Source of the DNA: CAZUCE01 sp964619265
GTDB lineage: Bacteria > Planctomycetota > UBA1135 > GCA-002686595
NCBI GenBank assembly: GCA_964619265.1
Contig: CAZUCE010000018.1
Coordinates: 1 to 64,000, forward strand
Reading direction: 5' to 3'
Length of the DNA stretch: 64,000 nucleotides
Shown: piece by piece, positions 18,113-26,855 of the stretch
Numbering within the stretch: position 1 is the first letter of the stretch
Layout of the letters: every line of letters starts with the position of its first letter
Translations under genes and position numbers: made by a program
The notes under the pieces: generated by a model
What the model saw: the letters and a program-made list of their open reading frames with translations, nothing else
Database searches by the model: none
What the model was told of the DNA's origin: nothing

Positions 18113-20053
18113 TTACGCCTCGGGGTCGATGTCGAATCGCGCCAGGAAATCGTCGTTCTTGTCAACGTCGTCGAGTTTCGTCGTGAGCAGCTCCATCGCT
18201 TCGATGAAATTCATCCGAGCGAGGACTCGCCGCAGCACGGTGGTCCGGCGCAGGCGCTGGGCCGACATCAGTTTTTCTTCCTTGCGGGTTCCCGAACGCT
18301 CCACATCGATGGCCGGGAAGATGCGGCGGTCAGCCAGCTTGCGAGAGAGAACAATTTCGGCGTTGCCGGTGCCTTTGAACTCCTCGAAGATCATCTTGTC
18401 CATCTGGCTGCCGGTCTCGATCAACGTGGTGCCAAGAATCGTCAGCGAACCCGCGGTCTCGGTGTTTCGCGCCGAGCCGAAGATCATCTTGGGACGCTCC
18501 ATGGCCTTGGCGTCCAGACCGCCCGACATGGTCTTGCCGGATGTCCCGTGGGTGTGGTTGTAAGCCCGCGCGAGGCGCGTGATCGAATCCAGCAGCAGCA
18601 CGACGTCGCGGCCCATCTCGACCAGCCGCATAGCCCGCTTCCAGACCACCTCGGCGATGTCCACGTGGACCTTGGGAAGTTCGTCGTTCGTACTGACGAA
18701 CACTTGCCCGTTCGTGGTGCGCTTCCACTCCGTAGCTTCCTCAGGCCGCTCGTCGACCAACAACACGAGTAGCTCCACGTCGGGGTAGTGCTCCTCCATG
18801 CCCTTCGCAATTTCCTGCATGAGCATGGTTTTGCCGCTGCGCGGCGGTGCGACGATCAGACCTCGCTGCCCGCGCCCGACCGGGCAGATCAGGTCGACCA
18901 CGCGCATCGAAGTGTTCGACGTGAAATCGCCCAAAGCGTAGTGAAAATCCGGATCGATCGAGGTCAAGCGGCGGAATTCCGGCAGGTTCGCCATGTCCTT
19001 CGGCGGCGCGCCATCGACTTCGAGCACATCCATCAAGTCGTACTTGTGCTTGCCCATGCCGCGACCGACGCGGCCGCGCAGGATTGAGCCCTCGCGCAAC
19101 CGGAACTTCTGGATCAAGCGCGGGCTCACGTGCACGTCTTCCTTGCGGTCGGCCAGATAACCGCGCTCTTCAACGCGAATCTTTCCGTGCCCGCCCTTGT
19201 CGGTGATCAGCAGGCCGGTGACTTCGGTCTTGGGCGCTCGCTCCGATCGCGCGCCGCCGCGCGGCCCCGCAGGCCCGTGGTTCGGCTTCGGTCCGCGTCC
19301 GCGCCGTCCGCCTTTTTCGCGAGTCGATGCAGCTCCCATGGAAGCAGCGGCGGCCTTGCCGGCCCGGCGTGAGCGTCGTTCCCCGTCGCGGGTAGCCCAG
19401 GCTCGTTTTTCCTTGGGTGAATCGTCTTCGACCGGCCCCGAGTCTTCGCGCGGATCCGCAGAGCGCGGCTCCGCCTCGCCCGGCGCCGCTCCTCGGCCGC
19501 GTCCGGAGCTGCGCGTCCGCAGCTTGGTGCGACGACTCGACCGCTTGCCGTCGTTGCGACGCCAACCGGAATCGCCGGCCTCCTCCCCGTCGCTTTTTGA
19601 GGCGGACGGCTTGTCTTCCGCTGCGGATTCGGGGCCGTCCGCTGCGGGTTCGGGCGCGTCCTTTCGCGAGCCACGCTTCTTGGAGCTGCGCTTGCGGGGA
19701 CTCGGAGACTTCGCGGGGGGCTCCTCGGAACTGGCTTCGGGGGCCTCGTCACCGTCGGCTGGCTTCCGCGACCTGTGGCGGACTTTCTTGGAGACTCGCT
19801 TGCCCGAACGGGCGGGAGTTTCCTCGGCGCTGCTCTCCGTGGTGGACTCTTCGGAATTCGAATCGTCCCCACCGGAATCCGCCGAACGCTTCGTCCTGCG
19901 CCGGGTACGCCGCGGGCGAGCTTCGTCCGCACTGGACGCGCCCTCGGAAGCAAATGCTCCGAAGGGCAGCTCGTCGGTCTTGGAAGGTTTGTCTCTCGAA
20001 GCCAAGGCTATCGGGGGAAAGCACCGGGACGAAGGAGGCCTACCGGGCCTCAT
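18113..20053 (-). CDS. rho: Transcription termination factor Rho with a long disordered N-terminal extension
   Basis: A hexameric RNA helicase that ends transcription at Rho-dependent sites. In the 646-residue form chosen here the core spans about residues 275-646: the RNA-binding cold-shock-like domain with GYLADRKEDVHVSP, Walker A APPRSGKT (402-409), Walker B VVLLLDSITRLARAYN and the Q/R-loop region with SGGLDAKAMERPK. The first 275 residues are almost only Ser, Glu, Lys, Arg, Pro and Gly, with RG-rich patches, unlike the compact E. coli protein (419 residues). I prefer the ATG at 20053, with AGGGA five bases upstream; the frame opens 29 codons earlier and a TTG lies at 20005. It is followed by the gldA-like gene. 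Confidence 0.95.
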   Translation of the reverse strand: MRPGRPPSSRCFPPIALASRDKPSKTDELPFGAFASEGASSADEARPRRTRRRTKRSADSGGDDSNSEESTTESSAEETPARSGKRVSKKVRHRSRKPADGDEAPEASSEEPPAKSPSPRKRSSKKRGSRKDAPEPAADGPESAAEDKPSASKSDGEEAGDSGWRRNDGKRSSRRTKLRTRSSGRGRGAAPGEAEPRSADPREDSGPVEDDSPKEKRAWATRDGERRSRRAGKAAAASMGAASTREKGGRRGRGPKPNHGPAGPRGGARSERAPKTEVTGLLITDKGGHGKIRVEERGYLADRKEDVHVSPRLIQKFRLREGSILRGRVGRGMGKHKYDLMDVLEVDGAPPKDMANLPEFRRLTSIDPDFHYALGDFTSNTSMRVVDLICPVGRGQRGLIVAPPRSGKTMLMQEIAKGMEEHYPDVELLVLLVDERPEEATEWKRTTNGQVFVSTNDELPKVHVDIAEVVWKRAMRLVEMGRDVVLLLDSITRLARAYNHTHGTSGKTMSGGLDAKAMERPKMIFGSARNTETAGSLTILGTTLIETGSQMDKMIFEEFKGTGNAEIVLSRKLADRRIFPAIDVERSGTRKEEKLMSAQRLRRTTVLRRVLARMNFIEAMELLTTKLDDVDKNDDFLARFDIDPEA

Positions 20054-20749
20054 AGATCCCTGGAAGAGTGGAGGTCCCAACTCAGGGGACCGCGAGGAGG
20101 CGAACAGAACCGCAGGGGTTCTGAACGCAAGCTCCGCCACCTGGGGAGAACGATCGCTCCTCTGGCGGACGGCGTTCCGCGAGCGCCCTCAGGCGAGCCG
20201 AGTCGGCCCCCTTCAGGTGTCAGCAGAATGCCGGGGCGGGCTCGTAGAAGAGCCCTCTCGAAGTTCGCCGCCGGCTCTTGAGGTAGAAAGGCCTCGGCCT
20301 GCAGCGATCGGACGGTTTTTGCTCGAAGACGAGCGAGCGGGTGCGTTTCCGGACCCAGGCCCAAGGCCCTCGGGCCTGCGCGCGGGTGCTCGAAACTCAA
20401 GCAACCGGTCGGGCCACGTTCTGTGGATCCGGGTCGCCTCGGGGACGAGGAGTCCCGAAGTCAACGCTGTGCGACCGGTCCGCTCCTGCTGGCGCTCTCG
20501 AATCGATCGCTCGAGCAGAAGCCCAGCCGGGCGAGGGGGTCTAGTTTAGCGGAGCCCTTCGGCGGTGTTCCACCGTCGTCTCATCGTGGCGCTTCCAAGT
20601 GGACGCTGCCGTATGGATCGACACTTCCTAGTGTATCGGCCGAACGCCCGGGTGGGCACCAGACAGAATTCAAAGAAGTTTCCGGGGGGTCCGAATCACC
20701 GTTTCGAACCGGGCAGCCCGGCGCTAGCCAAACCGGCCCGATCGAAGGG
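20054..20749. other. Long rho leader / tRNA downstream region without a gene
   Basis: About 700 bases between the rho start and the tRNA-Pro gene, both on the minus strand. Open frames on both strands have no recognisable domains and unnatural composition. The segment must carry the rho promoter and a leader. A short hairpin just past the tRNA 3' end (CCGGG-CTG-CCCGG followed by TTCG, read on the minus strand, about 20709-20721) may end the tRNA transcript. No known regulatory RNA was recognised. Confidence 0.4.
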
Positions 20750-20826
20750 TGGTCGGGGTGAGAGGATTTGAACCTCCGACCTCTGCAACCCGAATGCAGC
20801 GCTCTACCAAGCTGAGCCACACCCCG
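20750..20826 (-). tRNA. tRNA-Pro (anticodon CGG)
   Basis: Read on the minus strand this folds as a complete cloverleaf. The acceptor stem CGGGGTG pairs with CACCCCG. The D arm has GCTC-AGCTTGGTA-GAGC, and the anticodon stem CTGCA/TGCAG holds the loop TTCGGGT, giving anticodon CGG for proline codon CCG. The T arm is GGAGG-TTCAAAT-CCTCT, with the final pair slightly imperfect. The discriminator base is A and the 3' CCA is encoded (20750-20752). The CGG...CCG first pairs and the TTCGGG loop match bacterial tRNA-Pro. It stands alone, without a tRNA cluster. Confidence 0.96.
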
Positions 20827-21216
20827 ACATCCGATTCATCCCGTGAGGGGCGAGCCGAACAGGGCGAAGCGTAGCAGGGAGGACCGCTCGGTCAAGGGGT
20901 CTGGCCCCAGTCCTTGGTGAACCGGTGCCCGCGGCCTTGGTGAACCGGCACCCGAGGAGGCCGGTTTCGAGATTCGCCGGTCGCCGAGCGGCCCTCGATG
21001 TGGCTCTCCCTCTCGCCTGCCGCTCCGATCCAGGCCGAAAAGCCCGAACACCGCTCCCACCCCCCCGAGGTCCAATCAGCTGCTCCGCCCTACGCGAAGC
21101 AGCCGATCCGTGGCTCTGTACCCACCACACAGGTCCCCCGGCAAAAGGCCCCACAACCCAATCCGCGCGCGGGCGCCGAACTCTGCGCGAGCGCCGGCGG
21201 CTGGGTCCGCCGGTCG
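20827..21216. other. Intergenic region with no gene, containing a two-copy repeat
   Basis: This 390-base stretch between tRNA-Pro and the HEAT-VWA gene has no convincing coding sequence on either strand. It should hold the tRNA promoter (minus strand, just right of 20826) and the 3' end of the HEAT-VWA transcript. The only structure seen is the tandem repeat at 20912-20957. No clear T-tract terminator was found. Confidence 0.4.
20912..20957. repeat. Tandem 23-bp direct repeat, two copies
   Basis: Two adjoining 23-base units (20912-20934 and 20935-20957) share 20 of 23 positions, beginning CCTTGGTGAACCGG in both. Two of the differences turn GGTGCC in the first copy into GGCACC in the second, so the copies can also pair with each other as a six-base stem. 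There are too few copies for a CRISPR array. Confidence 0.7.
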
Positions 21217-22791
21217 TTACCAGCCGAGGTCGACGAACACCCCACCGCTCGACTCCGCCAACTTCTCCATCCAGGTCTTTTGGAATTGGCCCAGAGCCAG
21301 GATGTGAACGACCACCCGCCGCAGCTCGTTGGCTTCCACCAACCCCTCGAAGATGTCGTCGGGATCGACGAACTCCCCCACCGTCGGGCGTCCGTCAGAC
21401 AGGAACACGACCGTGTCCACCGCGGTTTCATAGTCGTCGCGATCGGTCGGCTTGCCCTTCTCGGTCCGCGCACCGATGGCGTACATCAGCGCGCCAAAGG
21501 TGTTGGTCTTGCCCTTGGAAGCATCGCCACGACCAAGCCCAGCCGCTACCAGGTCCGCGGCACCGGCGGTTCCCAGGGGCTCGAGCTTGGCGACCCAGTC
21601 GATCGCCGCCGCCCGCTGGAGTGCGTTGGCTTGCACCAACTTGCCGCGCCAGGCATCGATCTCGGTCGCGAACGTCACGATGTCAAATCGAACATTGGCA
21701 TCCAGACCACCGATCGTCCGGATCAGTTCAGCCTTGACCACCTCCAAACGTGCCCAGCTCTCGAATTCCTTTCCGGCGAACGCTTCGCGGTTCACAATCA
21801 AATTCTGCATGGAACCGGAAACGTCCACCACGAATCGAATCGACCGACTGGGCGTATCGACGGCGAAAAACTCCGCCCCAGGCGAATAGCGCTTGGCCTC
21901 CTCGGCTGCCACCTCCGCGCGGCGTTTCATCTCCGCCTCGGTCGGAACCTCGAACACGTCGCCAAAGCGCTCCCAGAACTTCTTCCAGCCCTCGAGGTCC
22001 TGCCCGAACCTTCGGCCGGTCAGGCTTTCGAGCGCCGTGCCACAGTCGGCGACCAAACGCCCCTCCTCGGCCTCCATCTGCTGGATCAGCAGGGGAATCG
22101 ATCGTTTGTCCCGCACTCGCGTGCTTGCCGCGATCGCGCTGGCCCGCACCTGCCAGACCTCGTCCCCGAAAGCGGCGAGCAAGCCCTCAAGCAACCCGGC
22201 GAAACGCCGCTCTGATAGGCCGTCCAAGATCCCAGCGCGTACCGCGGGCTCCGGATCCTCAAGCGCCGGCAACAGGTCACCCAAGCGCTCCGGAGGCAAC
22301 AAGACCGCAAGACACTCGTTGGCGCGCAGCCGCAGCTCCCAATCCTTGTCGTTCGAAGCCTCGAGGACTTCCTCGAACGGCTCCTCGTCGAGCGAGTAGC
22401 CCCCGCTTGAAATGGCGCGCAACAGGCCCAAGCGAATGGGGCGTTTTTTTTCCTTGCCAAATCGTAGCCCGAGCGCGGCCTGCGGCGGCTGCGTGGAGAA
22501 GGACGAGAGCACCTCGACCGCAGCGCGCACGACCAGTGTGTCCTTGTCGGTCAACACCGGGGCCAGCGCATCCACCACAGCCGGATCTTCGATGCCCTCC
22601 AGCGCGTGGATCATCTCGACCCGCGTTGGCGTGTCGTCGAACTTCTTGAACAGCTTCTTGAAGTCGTCGACGGTCTCGTCGAGGGCTACGGAGGTGGCTG
22701 CGGCAAGCGGGGCCAGCCAGCCCGAACAGGCGAGGGCCGAGATCAGCGCGATCCGGATGGCTCGGGAACGAACGAAGATGGGGCGGTTCAT
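21217..22791 (-). CDS. Secreted HEAT-repeat protein with a C-terminal von Willebrand A domain
   Basis: A 524-residue exported protein; residues 10-32 form a signal peptide (hydrophobic core then AAA). Residues 40-260 are helical pairs typical of HEAT or PBS-lyase-like repeats (for example DPAVVDALAPVL, DPEPAVRAGILDGL and DEVWQVRASAIAA). Residues about 316-524 are a VWA domain with an intact metal-ion-dependent adhesion site DVSGS (Asp323, Ser325, Ser327), a conserved Thr in AALMYAIG's vicinity (KTNTFGAL) and FLSDGRPT as the third motif. Such proteins bind partners through Mg2+ and a scaffold surface. It forms its own unit 426 bases away from tRNA-Pro. The partner is unknown. Confidence 0.8.
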   Translation of the reverse strand: MNRPIFVRSRAIRIALISALACSGWLAPLAAATSVALDETVDDFKKLFKKFDDTPTRVEMIHALEGIEDPAVVDALAPVLTDKDTLVVRAAVEVLSSFSTQPPQAALGLRFGKEKKRPIRLGLLRAISSGGYSLDEEPFEEVLEASNDKDWELRLRANECLAVLLPPERLGDLLPALEDPEPAVRAGILDGLSERRFAGLLEGLLAAFGDEVWQVRASAIAASTRVRDKRSIPLLIQQMEAEEGRLVADCGTALESLTGRRFGQDLEGWKKFWERFGDVFEVPTEAEMKRRAEVAAEEAKRYSPGAEFFAVDTPSRSIRFVVDVSGSMQNLIVNREAFAGKEFESWARLEVVKAELIRTIGGLDANVRFDIVTFATEIDAWRGKLVQANALQRAAAIDWVAKLEPLGTAGAADLVAAGLGRGDASKGKTNTFGALMYAIGARTEKGKPTDRDDYETAVDTVVFLSDGRPTVGEFVDPDDIFEGLVEANELRRVVVHILALGQFQKTWMEKLAESSGGVFVDLGW

Positions 22792-22899
22792 TTCCGTACC
22801 CTATCCATCGGCGGCCCATCGGTGACCGGATGGACATGGCTTCGGGTCGAGACAGCCGGCTCAGGCTTTCCTGCGTCTCGCCTTCGGGCCCCAGAATGC

Positions 22900-22937
22900 G
22901 AAAAGCGGCCGCCCCCCTCCGGGAACAGCCGCTTTTC
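22900..22937 (-). terminator. Intrinsic terminator of the acidic membrane protein gene
   Basis: Bases 22900-22909 and 22928-22937 form a perfect 10-bp stem (GAAAAGCGGC with GCCGCTTTTC). Read on the minus strand the right arm ends in a run of four T, 23 bases after the stop of the gene at 22960. This fits a Rho-independent terminator for that gene. Confidence 0.75.
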
Positions 22938-22959
22938 AGGTCTCTCGTTTTCGCGAGCC

Positions 22960-25164
22960 CTACTCGACGTCCGGACTGGGGAGGAATCCCAGCGCAGCCG
23001 TCCGAGGATCGCTGCGGAAAGGCTCGACGCCCTCGTCAGCCAGGGTGATCCGCCCGCCAGATTCGGTCATCAGGGTGATGCGGCCATCGTGGCGGGAGAT
23101 GACGCTACCGACCAGCAAGCCGCCGGGAGTGCGGACCCGGACCTTATCGCCCCCGGCCTGGATCGACGCATGGGGCATGTCGGGGATCTGGCCGTTCATG
23201 CGCTGAATCTGGGCCACGTCTTCGGCGTCGAAGGTCATCGAGCCGAGCCCTGACCGCAGGGTCAGGCGACCCTGCCCCACCGACTGCAGCACGCCGTCGA
23301 AGGCCTCGCCATTCGCGCTGACGAGCCGCACCATGCCGACCGCGGGAGTCAGCAGTTTGTTCTTCGAGTGAATCGTCTCCTCGGGCAAGGAAGACGAGTT
23401 CCATACGTGGGCCAAGTCCTCAGAGGTCGCGAAGCCCACGCCGCCGAGGGTCTCCGGAAGCAGGAGCTGATCGTCAAACCCAAGGGTCTGGGTTCGGCGC
23501 TCGGCCTGAGGATCGTTCCCCTCGTCGGCGAGCTGAACCAGAGCAGCTGCGCGCTCCGACTCGATCGGGCTCGGCCCGAGGGGGAGTTCGATCTGGATCT
23601 CGGCTGCTGTTTCGGTTTCAGAAATCTCCTCTGAGCCGGAACCGGCGGCCACCTCGGGCTCTTCGAGTTCGACCGGCTCTTCGATCCCAAGTTCGGCGGT
23701 CAGCTCTTCCGAATCCGAACCGGATTCCCCAGTGCCAGACTCGTCCACAGCCATCTGCTCCGAACCGGTTTCTTCCACCTGCTCGGAATCGGTAGCAACC
23801 AGCGCGGGGTCGGCCGGATCGACCGATTCGACGACCGCAACCTCAGGCGACTCCGATTCGGACGTCGCCACCTCGGAGCTCTCGCTCAGCGGAGCCCAAC
23901 CGTCGTCCGGGATTTCTTCGGAGCGGCTGCGAGCCTCGGCCAAGGCCGTCTCGGAGCGCTGTTGAGCCATCTCGGCGTGGGCTCGATCGATGCGCGCGAG
24001 CGCTGCGGCCAGCTCCATCTCAAGATCGGTCAGCGAGTCGGCGACCTCGGCCACCGCGGCCGGATCCAGCGGCTCAAACTCAGGCTCCGGCGTGTTCGGT
24101 AGGTTCAGCCCAGGAATCGGGCTCCACTCGCTGGGCTGATTTCCAGAGAGTTCGGCCAGCAGGCGAGCCAACTCGTGCTGAACCGCGATGTCGTCCTGGA
24201 ACGGGTCGTGGAAGTAGGGCTCGTCGAAGCCGAATTGCGAGCCGTCGCCGGTTTCGAGGGCTTCGCCAACCTCCTGTTCGGAAGACTCCCAGGCGGTTTC
24301 TCCGGGGGACTCCGGAACCTGAAACGTCGAGCCCTCGGGAAGCAACTCGCCCAGGCCGGGCTCGATCATGCCTTCGTCGAGGTTCGCAATCGGTGCGTCG
24401 TCGCCTCCGGAGAACAGGCCTCCGACCCATTCCGAAGCGGAACCAGTCTCTGCGCCCGTCCCGCCGTGTAGCGCTTGTCCGGTCGATCCCCCGGCGGTGC
24501 CGGGTTCCGGCGCATTCGGCATGGAGTCGACCAGGCGACGACCGTCGACCGAGTCCGGGGCGCTGGTTCCGGCGGTGTGCTTGCCTCGGTCGGGAGCGTC
24601 GGTCGGCGGAGCGGAGAGGCGCGGCAGCACGAACGCCACGCCGGCCGCGGCGATCGCCACACCAACACCTGCGACGAGCCACTTGCCCTTGCCCCCGGCG
24701 CTTGCCGTGGTCGCCGCTTCGAATCCGCCGCTGGCGAATTCGTCGTCGTCCTCAAAGGGCGAGGAGTACGCGTGGCGAGCCCCTTCGGATCCTACGTCCT
24801 CATCGTCCTCGTCGAGACTCGGCCAGTCGCCTTCGCCGGCCGTGAAGGTTTGCTCTTCGGGCGAGGGCACTCCTTCATCGACGAGGCTGAGGCCACCCTG
24901 ACCCTGGGGCGCGGAGGTCTCGTGCCCCGCAAGCTCCGGATCGGCTGCCTCAGGCTGGGCATTGCCCTCGAGCATCTGACTGTCGATCCCCATCTCCGGG
25001 AACATCGCCGCAGCTTCAGCAGCTGTGAGCTGGCGAGCTCCCTGCGCCGGGCGGTTGCCGGCGGGAGAGGACTCGGAGGAGAGTTCCCCTGCGTAGGGAT
25101 CGTTGGAGATCTCCGAGGCGGGGTCTTGCTCGGGATCGATTTCGGAAGGGTCCGTGGAGGCCAT
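22960..25164 (-). CDS. Large acidic single-pass membrane protein, unknown function
   Basis: A 734-residue protein I cannot assign. Residues 1-160 are acidic and low-complexity (clusters such as DEDDEDVGSE and FEDDDEFASG). One transmembrane helix lies at about 162-182 (WLVAGVGVAIAAAGVAFVLP) after a KGK stop signal. Residues 190-560 are again Glu/Ser/Pro-rich with a stretch of Ala/Arg/Glu that may be a coiled coil (AAALARIDRAHAEMAQQR). The last 100 residues look folded: two short repeats, GEAFDGVLQSVGQGRLTLRS and GGLLVGSVISRHDGRITLMT, resemble small beta-barrel (Sm-like or SH3-like) strands. It is divergent from the histidine phosphatase gene. The N-in or N-out topology is not clear. Confidence 0.6.
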   Translation of the reverse strand: MASTDPSEIDPEQDPASEISNDPYAGELSSESSPAGNRPAQGARQLTAAEAAAMFPEMGIDSQMLEGNAQPEAADPELAGHETSAPQGQGGLSLVDEGVPSPEEQTFTAGEGDWPSLDEDDEDVGSEGARHAYSSPFEDDDEFASGGFEAATTASAGGKGKWLVAGVGVAIAAAGVAFVLPRLSAPPTDAPDRGKHTAGTSAPDSVDGRRLVDSMPNAPEPGTAGGSTGQALHGGTGAETGSASEWVGGLFSGGDDAPIANLDEGMIEPGLGELLPEGSTFQVPESPGETAWESSEQEVGEALETGDGSQFGFDEPYFHDPFQDDIAVQHELARLLAELSGNQPSEWSPIPGLNLPNTPEPEFEPLDPAAVAEVADSLTDLEMELAAALARIDRAHAEMAQQRSETALAEARSRSEEIPDDGWAPLSESSEVATSESESPEVAVVESVDPADPALVATDSEQVEETGSEQMAVDESGTGESGSDSEELTAELGIEEPVELEEPEVAAGSGSEEISETETAAEIQIELPLGPSPIESERAAALVQLADEGNDPQAERRTQTLGFDDQLLLPETLGGVGFATSEDLAHVWNSSSLPEETIHSKNKLLTPAVGMVRLVSANGEAFDGVLQSVGQGRLTLRSGLGSMTFDAEDVAQIQRMNGQIPDMPHASIQAGGDKVRVRTPGGLLVGSVISRHDGRITLMTESGGRITLADEGVEPFRSDPRTAALGFLPSPDVE

Positions 25165-25458
25165 GTCGCGGTCGGTGGCTTTCTAGGGGAAGGCGGTGTC
25201 CGCTCGTAGGGAAGAGGAGCAGGACGCGAAAACGCCTTCAGAGGGGGGCTATCGGCCATGCCCCGCCCGCAGCCACACCGCGGGAGTAGGCCAGACCCAG
25301 CTTCGGCACCCGCGTTCTCCCAGCAAGCAGGCTTGCGGGGCGGCGCGGTGCCGAGGAAGCTCGGATCTGTGGCAGATTTGCACCTGAGCCAGCGCATCGA
25401 CCAAATCGCCCTGCGACCTGGAACCCTTTTCGGTGCTCCGTTCCCCGATGCCTCTCAA

Positions 25459-26259
25459 ATGAACGAGTCCGACCCGCAGAGCCCCCGACCCGCGGACCGC
25501 GAGGACGGCTCCCGAAGCTCTTCCCCGGGCGCCTCCAAGCCAGACCACGCCGGTCAGGCCACGTCCGGCGGCTTCGGAGCCGCTACCCGAGAGGTCATGC
25601 CCGATCCACGGTTCGCTCGGATCCACCTCCTGCGCCACGGAGCCGTCCGGGAGCTTGAGCGCCGGGTGGCCCGCGGCCAGCTCGACACCGGCCTGTCCGA
25701 GGAGGGCCTCGAACAGGAGCGAGCTTTGATCCGCTGCTTCGGCCGCGAGTCCCAGGGGAGCGCGAAGGCGATCGAGCGGATCTACACCAGCGACCTGCCG
25801 CGCTGCTTGTCCCTGGCCGAGGGACTCGGCCAGCGGCTCGGCCTCGAACCCAGGATCGACCCGCGCCTTCGCGAGCAGAGCCTCGGCGACTGGGAAGGCC
25901 GCACCTGGGATGAGCTCAGTCGCGACAACCCACTCGACATCTCGGCGTATTGGACCGACTACGCGAACGCTCGCCCACCGGGAGGCGAGTCCCTGGCCGA
26001 CGTCGACGCCCGGGTACGCGGATTTTGGATCGAGGTTCGCGAGCAGCTGCTCGACCGCCGGGCTGTCTTTGTGACCCATGTGGGCGTCCTGCGCTGCTTC
26101 TTGGCCCGGCTGCTCGAACTGCCGCTGGACTCCGCGCTGCGGCTGGCACCGGCCACCGGCAGTCACTCGGAGGTCCTGTGGAGCTCCGCAGGTGGCGTGT
26201 TGGAGACCTTTGGCGAACGCCCCTCCTTCGGGGGATCTTCCATGGACCCCCACCCGTGA
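25459..26259 (+). CDS. Histidine phosphatase (phosphoglycerate mutase-like) superfamily protein
   Basis: A phosphatase of the RHG superfamily that works through a phosphohistidine. The catalytic motif LLRHGAV, the second arginine region SDLPRC, the acidic EQSLGDWEG block (as in CobC/alpha-ribazole phosphatase and Gpm-like enzymes) and the second histidine in VTHVGVLRCF are all present. The conserved part begins at about 25597. Possible starts are an ATG at 25258 (with a G-rich upstream tract), the ATG at 25459 used here and an ATG at 25597 directly before the domain; upstream residues are low-complexity. The stop overlaps the next gene as GTGA. The substrate may be a sugar phosphate or a nucleotide-loop phosphate. 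Confidence 0.82.
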   Translation: MNESDPQSPRPADREDGSRSSSPGASKPDHAGQATSGGFGAATREVMPDPRFARIHLLRHGAVRELERRVARGQLDTGLSEEGLEQERALIRCFGRESQGSAKAIERIYTSDLPRCLSLAEGLGQRLGLEPRIDPRLREQSLGDWEGRTWDELSRDNPLDISAYWTDYANARPPGGESLADVDARVRGFWIEVREQLLDRRAVFVTHVGVLRCFLARLLELPLDSALRLAPATGSHSEVLWSSAGGVLETFGERPSFGGSSMDPHP

Positions 26260-26855
26260 AAACGACCGGTCAGCCTTCCAAGGGTCTTTTCATCGCCCTC
26301 TCTGGGAGCGCCGGTACGGGCAAGACCACTCTCGGCCGCGCGCTCAGCGAGCAGCTTGGGCTCCCGTTCCTCGAGGAGGGGATGCGCGCGCGCATCGAGG
26401 CGGGGCTTCGCCCGAACGAGCTGGATTCCGGCGCGCAAGAGACGCTCTTCGAAGAGCTCTGGGCCGAGCAGGCCGCAGCCCAGACCCGCGCTGCAAAGCT
26501 CCATGGTGGGTACGTGGCCGATCGATCCGCGCTCGACTTCGCCGCGGCCTGGCTTCAATACACAACGCTAGACCGCCCGGAGCGCACCGGCGCTTGGATC
26601 AGCGCGCGCCTGGCCGACAGCGCAGGGCATACCCACATCCTCCAGCTGCCCTTCGGCGTCTTGCCCCTCGTCGGCGATGGCATTCGCCACGCGGATCCCT
26701 GGTTCCAATTCCGTTTTCAGGCCATCGTCGAAGCTCTCGCGAGCCGCAGCACCGCACCGACCAAAGTGATTCGAGTCCCCACGCAGCTCGATTCCCTGAA
26801 CGAGCGGATGGACTTTGCCAAGGCTCAGCTGCTCCCCCCGAACCATGTCCGCTAA
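26256..26855 (+). CDS. P-loop NTPase, small-molecule kinase-like (AAA/NadR-type)
   Basis: A 199-residue P-loop protein starting at the GTG 26256, which overlaps the phosphatase stop as GTGA. The N-terminus LFIALSGSAGTGKTTLGRAL contains Walker A GSAGTGKTT at about residues 16-24. The following LPFLEEGMRARIEAGL and VADRSALDFAAAW resemble the lid and nucleotide-substrate loops of NadR-like or thymidylate-type kinases, where a D-R-S motif binds substrate. There is no transmembrane segment. The substrate is unknown; pairing with a phosphatase suggests opposing reactions on one metabolite, but this is only context. It overlaps the next gene by 11 bases. Confidence 0.7.
   Translation: MKTTGQPSKGLFIALSGSAGTGKTTLGRALSEQLGLPFLEEGMRARIEAGLRPNELDSGAQETLFEELWAEQAAAQTRAAKLHGGYVADRSALDFAAAWLQYTTLDRPERTGAWISARLADSAGHTHILQLPFGVLPLVGDGIRHADPWFQFRFQAIVEALASRSTAPTKVIRVPTQLDSLNERMDFAKAQLLPPNHVR

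Noticed and set aside
20912..20957. SRP RNA or CRISPR from the GGTGAACC repeats
   Set aside because: The GGAAGGAAGCAG-type SRP apical loop is missing, and there are just two adjoining copies without spacers.
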